The notes under the pieces are model-generated. The model was not told where the DNA came from and made no database searches. It saw only the letters and a list, made by a program, of their open reading frames with translations. A stretch of DNA of 64,000 nt from Vreelandella halophila (GTDB lineage Bacteria > Pseudomonadota > Gammaproteobacteria > Pseudomonadales > Oleiphilaceae): contig NZ_JACHUZ010000013.1 of assembly GCF_019903425.1 (NCBI RefSeq), positions 1,022,142 through 1,086,141 on the forward strand. Reading direction: 5' to 3'. The position numbers and the translations under genes were made by a program. Positions 63,920 to 64,000 of this stretch are shown piece by piece (the first letter of the stretch is position 1; every line of letters starts with the position of its first letter).

Positions 63920-64000
63920 TCAGACCCGGCTAAGGCAGTCCTTGACCCTGGGGCCGTCACCGCCGTAGTGGCGGGGCCCGGGCCCGGCAAGGTCTCTTTT
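63920..64000 (-). CDS. Possible 3' end of a minus-strand gene
   Basis: A frame open to the window edge ends in TGA at 63920, four bases from the ridA stop. Its last residues read RHYGGDGPRVKDCLSRV, which looks coding rather than random, and convergence with ridA would leave no unexplained gap. Too short to identify. Confidence 0.35.
   Translation of the reverse strand, partial: KRDLAGPGPRHYGGDGPRVKDCLSRV

Overview
The window looks like chromosomal DNA of a G+C-rich gammaproteobacterium. Three housekeeping blocks support this: yicC-gmk-rpoZ-spoT-ridA, pyrE next to a Crc-type exonuclease/phosphatase-fold gene (a pseudomonad-style arrangement), and polA, rph, cobS and a DbpA helicase. A phasin-like protein, cytochromes, a SulP transporter and c-di-GMP genes suit an aerobic, probably aquatic bacterium. 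I cannot name the genus from sequence alone.

Layout. (1) 1-8.4 kb is a defence-type region. An IS3-family element has cut off the 5' part of hsdS; hsdR and a YgjP-like metallopeptidase gene follow, then an unusual membrane-attached PIN-domain protein facing a two-gene membrane-protein operon. (2) 8.4-20.8 kb is accessory DNA bounded by two direct, about 90% identical copies of a metallo-beta-lactamase-fold (MBL) gene. Between them lie two unknown genes, two fragments of a third MBL copy on either side of an mltF-like lytic transglycosylase gene, a tsdB-tsdA-porin operon for thiosulfate oxidation, and an XRE-ImmA/PIN toxin-antitoxin pair. The second MBL copy is followed by a ParE-type toxin-antitoxin pair, and a scrap of the same parE sequence is fused to one of the MBL fragments. 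(3) 20.9-33.3 kb holds an aldo-keto reductase, a rhodanese, a TetR regulator, a 1681-residue pseudokinase-ATPase-GAF-GGDEF protein, a gamma-glutamylcyclotransferase, a chimeric pseudogene made from DUF2855 and methyltransferase pieces, and dbpA with an in-frame amber codon. (4) 33.5-38.4 kb carries an ExeA/GspB pair, normally tied to type II secretin assembly, and a zinc peptidase. (5) 38.4-46.9 kb is transport and signalling: TauE/SafE exporter, GAF-GGDEF cyclase, periplasmic binding protein, soluble PAS-PAS chemoreceptor, SulP-Usp operon, GH84 glycosidase and a beta-barrel protein. (6) 47-51.7 kb has an EP-repeat lipoprotein, a PP2C phosphatase-kinase fusion, a short-chain dehydrogenase and a DjlA-like co-chaperone. 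(7) 51.7-64 kb is mostly conserved core: cobS, polA, a phasin-like gene, pyrE, crc-like, rph, yicC, gmk, rpoZ, spoT and ridA. Two structured repeats sit between cobS and polA.

The strongest leads are the MBL/ParE mosaic with its microhomology junction, the PIN-plus-membrane-protein group beside the broken restriction locus, the all-catalytic-residues-lost kinase domain on the giant signalling protein, and the amber codon in dbpA. No tRNA, rRNA or CRISPR array was seen.
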